Positions 10,801 to 24,454 of a DNA stretch of 64,000 bases are shown in pieces. Under the pieces are notes generated by a model. It was not told where the DNA came from. It was given only the letters and a program-made list of their open reading frames with translations, and did not search any database. A program made the position numbers and the translations under genes. Numbering within the stretch: the first letter of the stretch is position 1; each line of letters opens with the position of its first letter. The stretch comes from Mangifera indica (Eukaryota > Streptophyta > Magnoliopsida > Sapindales > Anacardiaceae), in assembly GCF_011075055.1 (NCBI RefSeq), contig NC_058154.1, positions 3,224,001-3,288,000 on the forward strand. The letters run 5' to 3'.

Positions 10801-13800
10801 CACATGTGTGCTCCCTAATCATCACAACAAAACAATTCACCACATTAACAGTCTGCTCCGACCTTGTCTCCTACCCAAGTTCCAATCTTCCTCCTAGACT
10901 TCTAAGATTATAGGAGCTATTATATGTATGCATCTATTCTTCCTATAATTTTCTATTGCTATTTTCTAATTCAAATTTATTTATAACTCAGATATGCTTA
11001 TAAATTAATTATGTATTTACTTTCCTATTAGGATCTTGAGATTAGAAATCATGATTGTTTATTGAATATTAACATTGTAAAACTTCGTAAACTTATGGTT
11101 ATAATCAAAATTTTCTTCCTACTTTTCCAAGCAAGAAAGATGGCCCCCATCTAATGCATTATTCTATGGCACCATGCAGAATATATGGCAGCACGTTTTC
11201 TCTTTCTTTCTTGACAGCGAGGTTGTCTAATTATGTATGTCTTGCCAGTAGGCTGGATGAATTGCTTGATAATTGGACGATTTTGGTCCTGGAAATTCGA
11301 TTACAGTCTTCCACCGCTTGTCATTTGAGGTTGACTGCAAGCTTATCAGCGTAATGGTGTCGCAAAATCAATTATAATCATAAGGAATATTATTTATTAG
11401 GTAGAACGCCATTCATTCATCGATTGCAGAGCCTATAGATATATAGTTATTGTTCCTTTTGACATCTGATGTAGATCACTAAAGTAAGGGGCGTTTCATA
11501 ATAATTTATTATGAGTACTCTCTGATCAGTAAGACATGTAGAATCTGATGATATAAGTTGGTTTAATACTATGTACTTTTTGTTAGGTGGAAACCCCAGT
11601 AACAATTCATAAATAGGGCAAGAAGAAAAAGAACACATTGACCTACATGAAAACAAAATTGGAAAAACCCACGGGCAGAGGGTGAAAATTTTTCACTATT
11701 TTGAGGTTTAATTACAAAAAAAATACAAGAAATTAATAATTATCTAGAAAGTGTATAATTCAAAACTCTAGCCACTCAAAATAAGTCTCTCTCTTCACAT
11801 ATGAAATTCATGAATTATATAAATTTATATCAATAACAGAATGGTCGTTCCATTTGATGGAACAATCCATTTCAAACTAAAATAATCAAAGAACTTTTAA
11901 AACAGTTAATAAACAATTAGTGGGATGGTCTCATTTTAATTTGCTATATTGTCTCGAATGCCTATTCTAATACTCTCGATTATTCATCTAAAACATCCAT
12001 TCTTGAATTTTGGTCACCATCTCCAACAACTTAAATGGGCAAATATTTAAGCATTTGACTGTATAAATTTTCTTGTTGGAGACTATGTTACTGTGCTTAA
12101 GAAAGATCCCTTTTATATATATATATATGTCACATGCAAAGGCTTGATACGCCATACTGTTGTATTTGGTGCTATGTTTCATGATAAAAAGAAGAGTAAT
12201 ATAATTAACAAATGATGCATATTGCTGGCACCTTGCTGATCTGTAGACCAACTTTTCTGATTATTACGCGCAATATATATATATACACAGTGAAGAGAAT
12301 GCATGATTGATTGTCCAATCAGACAATACGGATATTGCTACATACTGTGCTAATTTGGAAACGGGTCTCGTGAAAAACCTTGTCTTTTTTCCTGAACCTA
12401 CCTTTGTGGTAAATGAATTGCACTCCCTTGAAGTTTGAAACACCAAGAGACAATACCCTAGACCCCCTTGTAGCCATTGATTTGCAGAGGTTAGAAGCAA
12501 AATGATCGATCGAAAATGGAAGCCACTACATACAATAAGATTGATTAAATCATTTGAATAGTATTATTTCAAAACGATTATAGATTCAGTTAAACCAACT
12601 GTTTGTATCAAATTAATCACATAAATCGATTGTCTTAAATGCTATATATAAGGAATGGGGACATAAATTGTACTTCAAATCCCACTACAGATAATAAATG
12701 CTTTGATGTTGTTAATAATCTTCTAATTAGGTTTAAATTGATCATATCAAACAAGTAAAAATGTTAAAAATGTTAAAAATGTCTTCAGTAATTTTTGAAC
12801 TTATACACTCTTACTTGAATGCCCTTGTTAATAGAATTGGAAAGCCTTTTTTAAGGTTTCATAGAGAGGGAAAGTTTTAGGTTTTCAAACGCATGATTTG
12901 AAAAAAATATTAATCTGTTAAAGCTTAAAGCAACTGTAAGACCTGTAGAATAACTTTAAATCACTCAACAGGTCCCTTTCTGTTTGGAAAGTAGCTTGAC
13001 GTTTCCTTGATCCTTATCTTTTTTTTATTATTTATCGGCGAGCACTGGTTTTGCTTGCAGACAAGAAAAAACCATGCTCTCAATCAAGCATCACAGTCTC
13101 TTGACAGTTATATATATTTGTTGACATTGAAGTTTACAACTCATATTATATAAAACTCTGCAACCTCTCAAACACGAGAGCCTCTTCTTGATAAGACTTT
13201 TCACTCAAATAGTACCCCGGATAATAATCTATTAATAGAAAATACACATTATTATCCATCGGCTAAACGCTTGAAAATCAAAACCCTGAAATGGAATTTC
13301 ATGGTGCTAAAATGGTGAACCAAGATTTAGGGCTCTAATTGTTGTGAATTGGTAAGGTAAAGAGTTGTATGTCTATAAATGGTTAAGGGGTTTTGTTTGC
13401 GGGGTCTTTGAGTGTATGACAACTGATATATAGAAGCTTGTTGTGACGTGAGACTTGGTGACATTATGGGTTCACGGGCTGAATTTTAGTTTCGAAAGAG
13501 AACAATTTGATTGGAAATATATGTAGGAAGAGAAAGAAGACTCGTGGAGTATATTGTACAAAAGGAGTCTGTCTGTCTCATTTCCTCACATGTGGGATGC
13601 CCATCAAATTACATCCATTGATGAAAACGAATTACAATGGATAATAGCCATTGGATGGTAGATGATCTGTGCTGGTTGGATGGAATCCATAGCCCAGCTT
13701 GAATAAGTCAATCTTGAAATGGAGCTTCAATTTGACAACTCAGCTCAAATGTTTATTTGTTGGTGATACTGTTTATCTATTTGACGATATTATTCATTTT

Positions 13801-14839
13801 TTCAAAAATAGTCTTATGATATTGCAAGCACTAATTCTAATAAGCTTGAATTAAACATTACGATTTTTATCATGGTTCAAGCTAGCTTATGCTCAAATAG
13901 AATACATCTCTGTCTATATACAGGGCACCAGACAGCTAGCTGGGATTATTAATCACCTTTAACTAGATGTTTAATTTCCTGCACAAAATAGGGAAAGAGT
14001 CATTTAAGTTAACTAAGTGCAACAAATATGACAGCTGCTCCTCAAGATCTATTCTGCTGCAATGCACATTGCCGAAGTTTGTTCTAATCCATCAATCAGT
14101 GAGTGAAAGGACAGGGTACCCACTTGTAGTTAACAACAAATCATCATGTTTAAGTTCAACCAAAAACAGTTGACAAAACTAATTTGGGTCGGTCTAAAAC
14201 TTGTTTTAATTATTAGATTGGATTGACCTAAAATTGAATAAAATGAATCTTATTTGATTGTAGTTCAACTATCAGTTTAGAGTATTCCAAACATCATATT
14301 AATATTACCATAATTAAAACTCGTTTTAACACTTTGTTTTAAATATACAATTATATACAAATTTAAAATATATCATCATATAATTTTAAATTAAAAATAA
14401 AAGAATATTTAATCACTTAATAATATATATATAAATATATTTATTTATATAATAAAAATAAAATAAATATATATAATATTATCACCGCTTAGTCTAGTAA
14501 ACCCTATTCCGAGCTCTATCCAATTCTAAAAGCATTTCATTCCAATGAGGTGGCGGGCTTAAATTGATGAACCCAAAATAATCAAACTTGAATTGGCAGC
14601 CCATGTAGGAAATGGTCTACTGTTGTGAATAATTGAAAGAGGCTTAAAATGCTTGGACTCCCCGGACTTGCATGGATCCCAACCATTATTCTGAAGTTTT
14701 ATAGGAAAGGTTTTTGTATGTTTTACTTGGGTTTACTATTTAACTTATTTATAATTTGAAAATTGTTTAAAAACTTAAAATATAAAGTTTATGAATATTT
14801 TAGACTTTTCCAGCTATCCGAGGCTTTTTGGACCAGTAG
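7881..14839. other. gene-free intergenic region
   Basis: About 7 kb contains no protein I recognise. The first few hundred bases must hold the promoter of the HLH gene (minus strand); I see no unambiguous TATA box. At 8880-9130 there are weak remnants of the fold-back family terminus. At about 9225-9290 there is a copy of a short motif also found at 20455-20530 and 62295-62365. The small open frames at 9670-10060, 10694-10897, 11154-11354 and 11988-12500 look random. Confidence 0.5.
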
Positions 14840-15650
14840 AAATTAGAAAAGGGTAACACCCCCAACCTATGCCAATAAATTAAGGCTGATGGACTTAGTC
14901 ACACAGTAAATATTATTATTTTAAATTTTCATCTTTTAATTTTGAAAAATTTATTTATCTACCTATATACAATCAAGTCTGTTAATTTTAAAAACAAAAT
15001 TATCATTTTTCTTATAATATTAAAAATAAACTAAAATTTTATATCTTTTTTCTCTCAAAACTTTAAAATTTAACAATTTTTCCCCTATATCAAGTTTTAG
15101 AAAACAACATTTTCCCCTCTTAGGGTTTAGTTTTCAAATCCTAGGGACATCTTTGGTGCCATCACCGGCAACCTCTCCCTCCCGATGTTTCCTCTTTCTC
15201 TGAATGTGTCTTTCTTGGCATCTTTCCCTCCTCTAACTAACTATTCAAGCCAAGAAGACGTCTTTCCTAAGGAAGACAAGTTCATCTTTCTAATAAAGCT
15301 CTTCGTCTTTTTCAAGTTAAATAATCAGTCGAAGGAGCGAGAGATGTCGAGAGAGACACTGTCGAAGGAAGAGGAAGCATCATAAGGAAAAGGTTGTCAG
15401 CGATGGTTCCAAAGATGTTGTCGGGATTTGAAAACTAAACCTTAAGAGGAAATGTTATTTTTTAAAACTTAACTTAGAAAGAAATTTGTTAGTTTCTAGT
15501 GTTTAAGAAGGAAAAAAAAAATAAAATTTTAAGAAGTTAAAATTTCATTAATTTTAACTGTCTATAAATGGGTAAAGACGTTTTTTAAAATTAAAGAGTG
15601 GAAATTTGAAAAAATAGCATACTTTGGGTAGGAGTAAATTCTTTGGCTAT
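14840..15650. mobile_element. Mutator-like fold-back element
   Basis: The two arms are inverted copies. The left arm contains TTCCCCTCTTAGGGTTTAG and TTTTCAAATCC. The right arm contains ATTTGAAAACTAAACCTTAAG followed by the reverse of the outer arm. The outer ends are more diverged (left ACACCCCCAACCTATG, right CATACTTTGGGTAGGAGT). The loop (about 15150-15410) is GC-richer, with repeated GAAGAC/GTCTTC words like those in the loops of the copies at 33093, 38685 and 40015. No intact gene lies inside. Confidence 0.55.
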
Positions 15651-16639
15651 AAATTAATTTAAAACCTAGAATCATTTATAGGATTCAAAGTTAAGTAGAC
15701 GAAGAATTTAAAGCAAGATAAATAGTTGCTCTTAATCTTATTTCCATGGATTCTAATACATGATCAATGCTCCTCATGGTATTAGGGTACTTTAGAGGCT
15801 AGTTAGAAAATACATAAATGGAAAAAAATATAGAAATTATATAAGTATGATACGATAAATAGTGAAAAATATGTTTATAAAAAAAGGTCATAAAATTTAA
15901 ATACAGGAAAAATACGAAACGTATATATAGGTTTAATATAGCACATTGTCAATAATATATTTTTAAAAATATAACAATATCAATAATAATTTTAGTACTT
16001 TTCATGAATCTTCTCATTAAAATCAATATAATAATCCATATGTAAAATATTTGATTGACTATTAAAACTAATAGAATATAATACATTATATTCAATCACT
16101 CCACCACTAAATGAATATACAACAAGATTAACGAGAGATCAGTGTCTCATATCAGTTCATATATCAGACTTTAAAGGATTCACAAACATGGCGTAGTTGC
16201 AAACAAGCAAAAGAAAAAACATTGAAAGTTTACCCTTTTAGAAAATAACAAAGATAATGGGTTGAACCCAATAAAAAAAAAAAGCACCTATTTGGTGTAA
16301 AAAAGTTTTTACTACTTTTATAAACATGGCGTAGATGCAATGAATGGAAAGGTTATGGATTTGAAAAAAATGGGTTTTTTTTTTTCAACATTATGACAAT
16401 TAATTGAAAATTAAATGAACATTTTTGTATTTTAGACTTAAGCGTCGAAACAACATCGTTTTAAATTTCTTCAAAAATTCAAAAATAGAAAGCAAATAAA
16501 ATGGTTGTTTAATATGAGAAACGTATAAAATACGTGTTTAATATATTTTTAGTATAAAATTTTGAAATAACATTTTTAAGATGCGAATTAAACGGAAACG
16601 CAAATTATATGCATTTTTACTAATTTGGCTTTATAGGTA
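15651..16639. other. non-coding intergenic sequence
   Basis: This is AT-rich sequence without a recognisable gene. Nothing structured stands out apart from homopolymer runs. Confidence 0.45.
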
Positions 16640-16860
16640 ATAGTGGATTGTGCCAAGCTAGGCCAATTTCAGCGTAACTCACCATGTATGTGAGTTGTGC
16701 CAAGCCAAGGCTTGCACAGTAACAAAACCTTGTAGACTGAGTTGGCTAGCAAAAATACTAAAGCCCATGACACAGCCCATGCTTTAAGTGGTCATGTCAT
16801 GCCGGTTGTAGCCTTTTAGTATTTTTCTGAGCCAACCCGACCTACAAAGTTTGCTACTTT
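16640..16860. repeat. short inverted repeat, MITE-like
   Basis: The sequence TTGTAGACTGAGTTGGCT, followed by AAAAATACTAAAG, near 16728-16765 reappears inverted near 16812-16855 (reverse reading TTGTAGGTCGGGTTGGCT, then AAAAATACTAAAAG). It is GC-richer than its surroundings and non-coding. Confidence 0.5.
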
Positions 16861-17027
16861 TAGGGATTCACAAACTTTTAACAAGTCATTCCATCTATTT
16901 TAATAAAAAATAATTTTTTATTAAATAAAATTTTAATTATATTTCTAATAAAAGAAAATATGTTAGGAAATTAAATTATGCTTAAAAAAATGACATACTT
17001 ATTTATAATGAGTGAGTTGAATTATTA

Positions 17028-17290
17028 TAATTAATCTCATCCATGTAAAACAATTAAAGCTTAAATTTGATTGAAACTTGATACTTCGTTTTTATATATA
17101 TACACACACATACATAGTTGTTGGATTGTATTTTTTAAATGTGGGAAACTTTTGCACTTTTGCAAAAGTGTTTCACATCTGAAAGATGTATTTCAACAAC
17201 TTTTTTCATCCACTATAAATAAAAGTTCAAGTATCAAATTTTAATTAAACTTAAGTTTTGTTTGTCTCATATAGATGAGATTAATTTAAA
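17028..17290. repeat. long near-complete inverted repeat (hairpin-forming)
   Basis: The left arm begins ATTAATCTCATCCATGTAAA and runs to about 17160. The right arm read in reverse begins ATTAATCTCATCTATATGAG and mirrors it through TTGATACTT, GTTGTTG and ACTTTTGCA. The centre is the palindrome-like CACTTTTGCAAAAGTG. The arms are about 125-130 bp with mismatches, and there is almost no loop. It is probably a MITE, but it could give a hairpin RNA if transcribed. Confidence 0.65.
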
Positions 17291-18384
17291 GAACTCAAGT
17301 TAAATCCAATTTTTTCATTTCTTATTAAAATTTATAATTTTTTATATTTTAATTATTATTTGATTATTTAATTTTTAATTTTTTTATTTTTTGTACAATT
17401 CACTACAATAATAGGTCATGCCCTTGTAGGCCCGACCAAATCAAAGAGGTCTAAGCCAGACCTTGAATTACCCTGACCCCCTTGACACCTCTAGGATACT
17501 TAGCTACCCAAATTATATCTATTTTTGTGTCTTTTTTTCAATATAACAATGGAAAATGATGGAGGAAGGTTAGTGTTTTGTGATCAAAATTCTTTCTCAA
17601 GCAAATTTACTATTACGACATCAAGAAACGATCATCGTCTAGTAGATAGACATATCACCAACCCACAAGTTAAGACGAAACATGGATAGAGTATAATTTT
17701 ATCCAAAAATACCAAATAGAAAACATAATTAACAACTACCACAACCCTTGCAATCTATAAGAGTTTCATATTAATGTGAAACTATTTCCCACAACATAAG
17801 CAATTACCTTTAAAGTATAATTACTCATTTACCATATCGAAATAATGATATTGCATTTTACTTATTCATCTACACATATAACATTAGCCTCTATTAATAT
17901 AAATTCAAAGTTGTAAAAATGACAAGGAAGGGCACTTTGAGCATTTTATAAGCATTCATAACCTCTAGCATTATGTTATTGTTATTTATAGCATCTTTGT
18001 GGATGTAGACTTGTACTTATTCAATTACACATGTAATCCTAATCTCTACTAGTAGACATTTTAAATTGTGAAAAAGGCTAAGGGAAGGCATTTTGAGTTA
18101 CATGAATTTATAACTTTGAGCATTGTATTATTGGTATTTCTTAGGTACTCAATTAATAGCATCTTATAGATTCTTGAATTATTAGTCAAATCTCATTAAA
18201 TATATTGTTGTCTAAATTTTACAAACCAATCAGATTTGTTAAGGTAGTAAATGTAACTTCAAAAATGTTGAACTTCATAACTCTTTTCTATGAACATCAG
18301 TAAGTATAAAATTAACAAAAAAACAAAAAATGCTCTCTTAGCCCTGTAAATAACCCAAAAAAAAAATTTTAATGCTGCCAACTT
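17291..18384. other. non-coding sequence downstream of the PAN-domain gene
   Basis: No gene is recognised. The right edge should hold the 3' UTR of the minus-strand lectin/PAN gene. Confidence 0.45.
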
Positions 18385-19904
18385 TCAAGAAGTATTGTTG
18401 TTGCCAGTAGCCAATAACTTCTTTCTTCTTTTCTGAATCAAATAGTAGGCCAGCCCTCCAAAAACAAGAAGAATAATCAGACCATCAACCACCCCCACCA
18501 AGATCATAACCCATTTTTTCAAATTTGACTTGCCATGACTGGTATGTATTCCTTTCTGAACCTTTACCATATAACTCAATCCATTTCCCCCCTCAAATTG
18601 CTTTACCCCAATAACCACTCCATAAATTTTGCATTCTTTTGTATCAGAAGAATACAATGCAGCAACACATTCACAATCATCTATGCACAAATTTGCACAT
18701 AAATCCTTGCTAACATTAACCCTTCTAGGAGCATCTTTTAGTACACTTGTAACTCCATGGAATTCAAGCATCTCAACCTTATCTCTTCCACATAACACTT
18801 CTCCAGGAGCTCCTTCACCACACCCAGAATTTTTCTTGTGTTTTTGTGTTAACAGGTGAATAGATGAACAAGTATTGGAGAAAGTACATATGTCACAAGG
18901 TTTACAGGCCAGGGGAAGATCACAAGTGTCGTTAATGGCTTGAAATGCTGCCTTAAAATTATAATCATCTTCTGAGAAATAATACAGTCCAAAATTTCCT
19001 GTTTTATTTCCCAATGCTAAAAATCTCAAGGGGTCTAATTGTTGAGATGAAAAAATCTGGGCTATTTTTTTAGCTTTGTCATTGTAAACCTCTAAGCCTT
19101 TTGAACCCAAAACAATATAGGTGATGTTTCTGTTCTTAGAAGGCTTAAATTCCCAGTAAGAATAGTTCCACTTACCTGAATGAAGGTATAAAGCAATTTT
19201 ATCATATTGAATTTCAAATGTGTAGAATTCTGTTGAGTTGGTGGGGAAAGAAGTTAAGCGAGTGGCCAGATTTAAGCTCTGCCCCCAAAGTATTACATCA
19301 GTTGGAAAATTGAAACTTTGCCACTTTATAAGATTCAAAGCATCCAATAAAACCAAATTACCAGTCTTAAGAATCTGCAATCTCTACCAAAAATGGAAGA
19401 TAAAATAGAATCAAATACTGTAATTTCTGGTTGCTTGCTTACTATGAGAAAAAAATGACTAGTTTTAATTACCTCCACACCTTGTCTTGAAGTCCCAGTT
19501 CGCCACCCAACTCTGTTCTTTGGACCTTTTAGCTTTAAATCCCCGGCTTGAGTCAATTCAAGGACACATTTTTCTGACACATAAAAATGCGAATAATGCC
19601 CAGAGTTCCACACCTTGACATCTCCAAGAAAAACTTGCAAAGAACAAGAGTATTTCCCATTAACAGCTTCAACACTCAATGCAGTTTTAAAATTTGGTGC
19701 CATTTGATTGCTTTCAATCAGAAAAGCTCTCCCAATGAATCCTACAGTATATTCAACAGGTACAGCAAGCGTTAACCTGTATCCAGTATGAATATCTGAT
19801 TTGCAACATCCATGGCGAAAACTCAATAAGAAAACAATGAGAAAACCAAGCAAGAAGGATGAACATAAAGTTGGGTTTTTCCGGCAGGTGGGTTCGCCGT
19901 GCAT
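18385..19904 (-). CDS. bulb-lectin and PAN/apple domain membrane protein, no kinase
   Basis: There are two exons, 19473-19904 (144 codons) and 18385-19383, joined in phase by GT/AG, giving 476 aa. Residues 12-36 are a hydrophobic signal segment. Residues about 40-190 form a G-type (mannose-binding-like) lectin domain, with the typical LQILKTGNLVLLD and KWQSFNFPTD strings. Residues about 342-420 form a Cys-rich PAN/apple domain (CGRDKVEMLEF, LCANLCIDDCECVAALY). Residues about 435-460 form one membrane helix, followed by a short basic tail. Length and order match the plant 'PAN domain-containing protein At5g03700' type (about 480 aa, from memory). It resembles the outside part of S-domain receptor kinases but has no kinase. 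It probably sits in the plasma membrane; its ligand is unknown. I chose the ATG at 19904 because it directly precedes the signal segment; earlier in-frame ATGs (up to 20075) would add an unrelated stretch. Confidence 0.88.
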
Positions 19905-21540
19905 CAGGAATTTCCGGCGGAAATGGAAGGGAAGAAAGTGAAGGAAAAGGTAGACATGAACGTACTGTGTTGAGAACTTTCCTAAATCCCACTGCCCAAC
20001 TCTCAAAAAGGATGGTGGCTTTGTTATTTGTCTCAAAAAAGGCACATTCATTAGTGGGGTTACCATTCGAGTCATTTCTGCTACATCATGACATGGGGAT
20101 TGTTACCTGTCAAATTATGTTGAGTAACAATTACTAATTAAAGTACCAAAAAGTAACGTACCAAAGGGTTGTTGTAAACAGCCTGTCTTTCAGGAAGACT
20201 GGATTAAGTAGAGCTTACTCCCAAATTATAATACCTAACTTAAATTCATTAAAATTGACATACAATATTTTCGATGATAGTTTGAATGGTAAAATAAAAA
20301 CACCCCAAACATATTAAAATAAAAATTTTGACTCACTAATAGCAGTGATATTAGTTACCAGACTTGACATTTTTACTTGTTTGATGTGTTTGATTTATGT
20401 CTAATTAAAACGATTTACTTTAAATAAAAGTTTTCGTTATCAAAAAAAATTGGTATACAATATCGTTGAAAGGGTATCGATAAGATAAACAATATTATTA
20501 AAATGATATATAATATCACTGATGGAACAAATTATATTGTTAAAAATAAACGAGTTAAACTTAAATTAAGTTAAAGTTTTAATTCTAGTTCAATTTATTA
20601 GAGCTAAGTTAAACGATAAATTCTAATTGAACTGACTCAACTTCAGTTTACTTGTATTCGTGAATTTTTTTTTTACTTATAATATATAAAGGATTGGATA
20701 TTAGCTAACCAATATAAATAAATGGATATAATTAATTAATTTTGAATTGATAATAATATAAATAATTACGTCATACCAAAAATTATCTTGTTTGTAACTA
20801 ATAATGCCAATTCCATGTGGATTACCTTTTCAAAATACTAATTTTATTTTCTAATTTCCAAATATAATATATTTTTTATTTTAAAAACATTAAACATTTT
20901 CGCTTTAAAAATTATGAGACATGAAAACGTGGGGCCAGGGATGATCCAATTCAGAAGGGTCAATTGAGTGCTTCTTTTATAAGTGGGCTGCAGGCCCCTT
21001 TTGAGTGCGCTTTTGGATGTACTGATTCTGTCTGCCACGTGTCATGATGGTTCTTGGCTGACATTGCTCTCACGATTTGCTGTCGTGTTTATTCCATGTC
21101 AGCAATTTACTGTTACACTATTGCCTATTTTCGGAAAATCAAGTTAATGAAAAAACTTTTTTTTTATTATTATTATTATTAGGCTCATTTGAGGCAGTTC
21201 CTCAAGTGAAATTATAGAAATATAATAAAATATTTTAGACGTCAAAACTTTTAAAAAAAAAAAAGTGGTTAAAATAATCCAAATTTATATTAAAAAATTT
21301 TAGAATTATTGAAACTCAATCCAAATCTATCAAAAAAGAAATATGAATGGTCTGCAATTAAATCATAATTTTGTTTAATTAAATATTATTCTAGTATTTT
21401 TTAAATAGTTAATTAATTCGATTGTTAGTCAAATCAATTAAAATCTGAACCTTTTCCTTGACCAAATTAATATTTAATTTGAAAATAACAAAACATTGTT
21501 ACCCTAAAATGAAAAATGGGTAAAGTTATATTGGACACTT
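19905..21540. other. promoter-side intergenic region of the PAN-domain gene
   Basis: This is the upstream side of the minus-strand lectin/PAN gene. A GC-richer island at about 20925-21120 contains TGCCACGTGTCATG (G-box/ABRE core at 21036-21041). At 20455-20530 there is another copy of the short AT motif seen at 9225 and 62295. No coding sequence is recognised. Confidence 0.4.
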
Positions 21541-22025
21541 AAGCACGGTTTGGTTATAGGGTTTTAAAGATAATTTTGATAATCTATCTTTTATTATTTA
21601 TATTATTTTATTTTATTTATCAGTAATAAAATATTACAGTAATCTTCTATTACTAATAATGACATAGGAGATAATCTGATTATTATCTTTATCTTAGGTA
21701 TTAAAAAATTATCAAGATAATCTTGATTTTATTATAATTATATTATTATTTATTAATTTTAAGATAAAAATAAATTTATTTTTAATTAATATAACAAATA
21801 ATATAAAAATTATTTAAAAATAATTATATTCAAAGACATTTAAATGAAATAATTTATTAATATTATTTTATTATCTTTAACCAAATACAACAATTTTTTA
21901 TATCATTCATTTTACTAAATTTTATCAAATATAATAATCATTTATACTTAATAATCTTCTTAATAATTATATTTAAAGTAATCTTCTTATTTTGATAATA
22001 AAATATTATTCAAATCAAACACTCT
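21541..22025 (+). repeat. MITE-like AT-rich repeat, copy 4
   Basis: This is an isolated full-length relative of the repeats at 1782-2731, in the same orientation. It has the matching start (CGGTTTGGTTATAGGG), centre (TTATAATTATATTATTATTT) and end (ATTCAAATCAAACACTC). It is non-coding. Confidence 0.6.
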
Positions 22026-24454
22026 CTCAGAGTTTCTTTGGGGGATAGACAGAACCATACCGTGGAATTTAATAGGGATTTTTAAACTCCTCACCAACTG
22101 TGATAATGATGCACTGCTTAATTGGTATAAATGAGAAGGGGTTGTCGTCCATCCAATTTATACCAACTTGATATTATATTTATTTATTTTCAATAACATA
22201 TTCTATTTTATTTTCAAGAACAATTCTTAAAGAGCAGAAATTCGAAGTGCCTGACAATTCTAACACAATGCCGAATGAATCTAAGCTTGAAACAGCATGC
22301 ACAAACGGCCCGAAAGAAGAAAATGAACAAAACTGGACTAGGCCTCCGCGGCCCATATTGTGAAAACCTGTGTGTGTTCGAGGCCCATCTGTTAAATTTG
22401 TTTTCGGTTGATGAAGGTAAGGATGCACAGATAACCAACGCACGAACAATATTATTTACGTGGAAAACCAAGTACAGAAAAAACTACCAGCAAACAATGA
22501 CAGAAAAATTCATTGCGAATACAAAAGATTACAATTGAAACAAGAGATTTTTTTTTTAATTTTTATAACTAATAATAAAATTTTATTATTATTTTTATAA
22601 TAAAATAATAAAATTTTGTCCAATTAATGTATATGTCAAAATTTTATTTTATTTTTATAACTAATTTCTAAATATGATGCATATAATGTTGTGGATTTTT
22701 ACCCTCAAAATGGCTTGAATTGAATAATAGAATACCCTCAAGAGAAATAATATGGCAAAAACAATCAAACAATTAGTCACCAAAACATGCACAAAATTTA
22801 CGTGGTTTGATAAAATTAAACTAAAGAAAATTTTTTTGAACTATACATCATGTAAAGTATGATTTCTCTTATATATTAATAACCTAGAGCAACTTTAAAT
22901 TACAATTGTAACTCAACTAAACTTTCCAAATTCTAGAACTTTTAGTGAACAGTTCTTTGAGTATAAATCACATTTTAACATATGGGTAATTAATTATGTT
23001 TTATATAATTTAATGTTTAATTGTTATGTTTTTTAATTCTCTTGGTTATATTTATATGTTTGCATAATTTTACTATGAATGTGTGTTAATTAGTTGTAGG
23101 CCTAGCAAACTAACAAGTCCGGGGGTGCAGATCGGATCAATATAAATACAGATAAAACGGTTACAAATCAAAAATAGATTAAATTATACAAGTAATGATT
23201 TTTAAAACTATACCCTATCTTATGGGTACAAGTCGACCCATCAATTACCAACTAATTTTAATTTTTCACTATTTCCTTTTTATTTTTATTATTTTAATAT
23301 ATTCATTTCATAATTTTTAATATTTTTCTTTTATAGTACATATAAGTATTTTTGTGGAAGAATGAAAAGTTAACTAAAATTATAAAAATGTTTTTTTTAT
23401 AGATTTGAAGAATTTTAATATCAAACATAGAATAAGTATTTATAACAAAATGTTTAGTATTCATATTCTTTAAATTTGTTTTCAACACAACAAATTTTTT
23501 AATTTTAGGGTGAATTTAAGTTCATTTCATGTTAAGAGAAAAAAAAATATGTGAAATTTATATTAAGTATGTTATAAGTTTGATGTTGAAAACAAAGAAG
23601 ATGATGAATAGAAAAAAAAAAATAACAGATGACTCGTGAGTAACCTACCCTACCCACAAAAAAGTAATTCATACTCGTTTTTAAGCGAGTTATCCACAGA
23701 TCATGTGAGTGACCTACTCGTTTTGTTAGGTCACATTTGTTGAACTAGAATATCATTGTTTAATATCTTTATAAGCAATTAATAGACATAATAATCAAAC
23801 TGTGAAGTTATAATAAAGTAATTTTGTTTTGATAAAATGTGTCGTTTCATGTCAAAACAAGCCAAACAAATTGAAACGGGTTGTATTTTGATATGACAGG
23901 ACCCATTTCTTAAATGGATTAAATCGAGTCATGTTTAATTGTTCATAGAACATATCATATTTGGATTAAATGTTTTCAATATAATTTTAATAAAAGTGGC
24001 ACAAACAAAAAAAAAGACACAAACACGATTGTTTAATGTTAGACCATTTGATATAAAACAATGTTATGTATACCTATTTTTGTATATATTAATGAATATA
24101 CATATGATACGTCATTGTATAATTAAATATTACTTTATTTTTAATTCAAAATTATCAAATTATTTGATAATATACATCAAATATATATTTATTTGTGTAT
24201 TTAAAATAGGTACTTATAGTTTTATTGTTTAATATATTGAGCATCTAAAAGTAGTAGACATTATATAAAAAACAATATTATCCGTATATATTTTTTTATA
24301 TATAAATATAATCACATGATATAGATATTATTTTATTTTTAATTTAAAATAACCTAATTATTTAATAATATATATTAAATATATACTTATTTATATATAT
24401 AAAATCAATACACATAATTTTCTCGATATATTGAAGACAAGGGCCGGCCCCACG
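22026..24454. other. gene-free AT-rich region
   Basis: No recognised gene lies here. At 22200-22540 a GC-richer segment has overlapping open frames on both strands but matches no family I know. The segments ATTTACGTGG near 22454 and TTTACGTGGTTTGAT near 22797 look like remnants of a common plant repeat. The rest is low-complexity A/T. Confidence 0.45.

Noticed and set aside
12264..12500. Minus-strand 78-codon frame in GC-richer sequence
   Set aside because: No known motif, and a TA-run-encoded end. No splice partners found.
21036..21041. CACGTG G-box upstream of the PAN-domain gene (another at 62002)
   Set aside because: About 1.1 kb from the start codon; a single hexamer is expected by chance in 64 kb, so no regulatory call is made.
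22214..22538. Overlapping open frames on both strands
   Set aside because: Neither strand gives a recognisable protein; repeat-like flanks.
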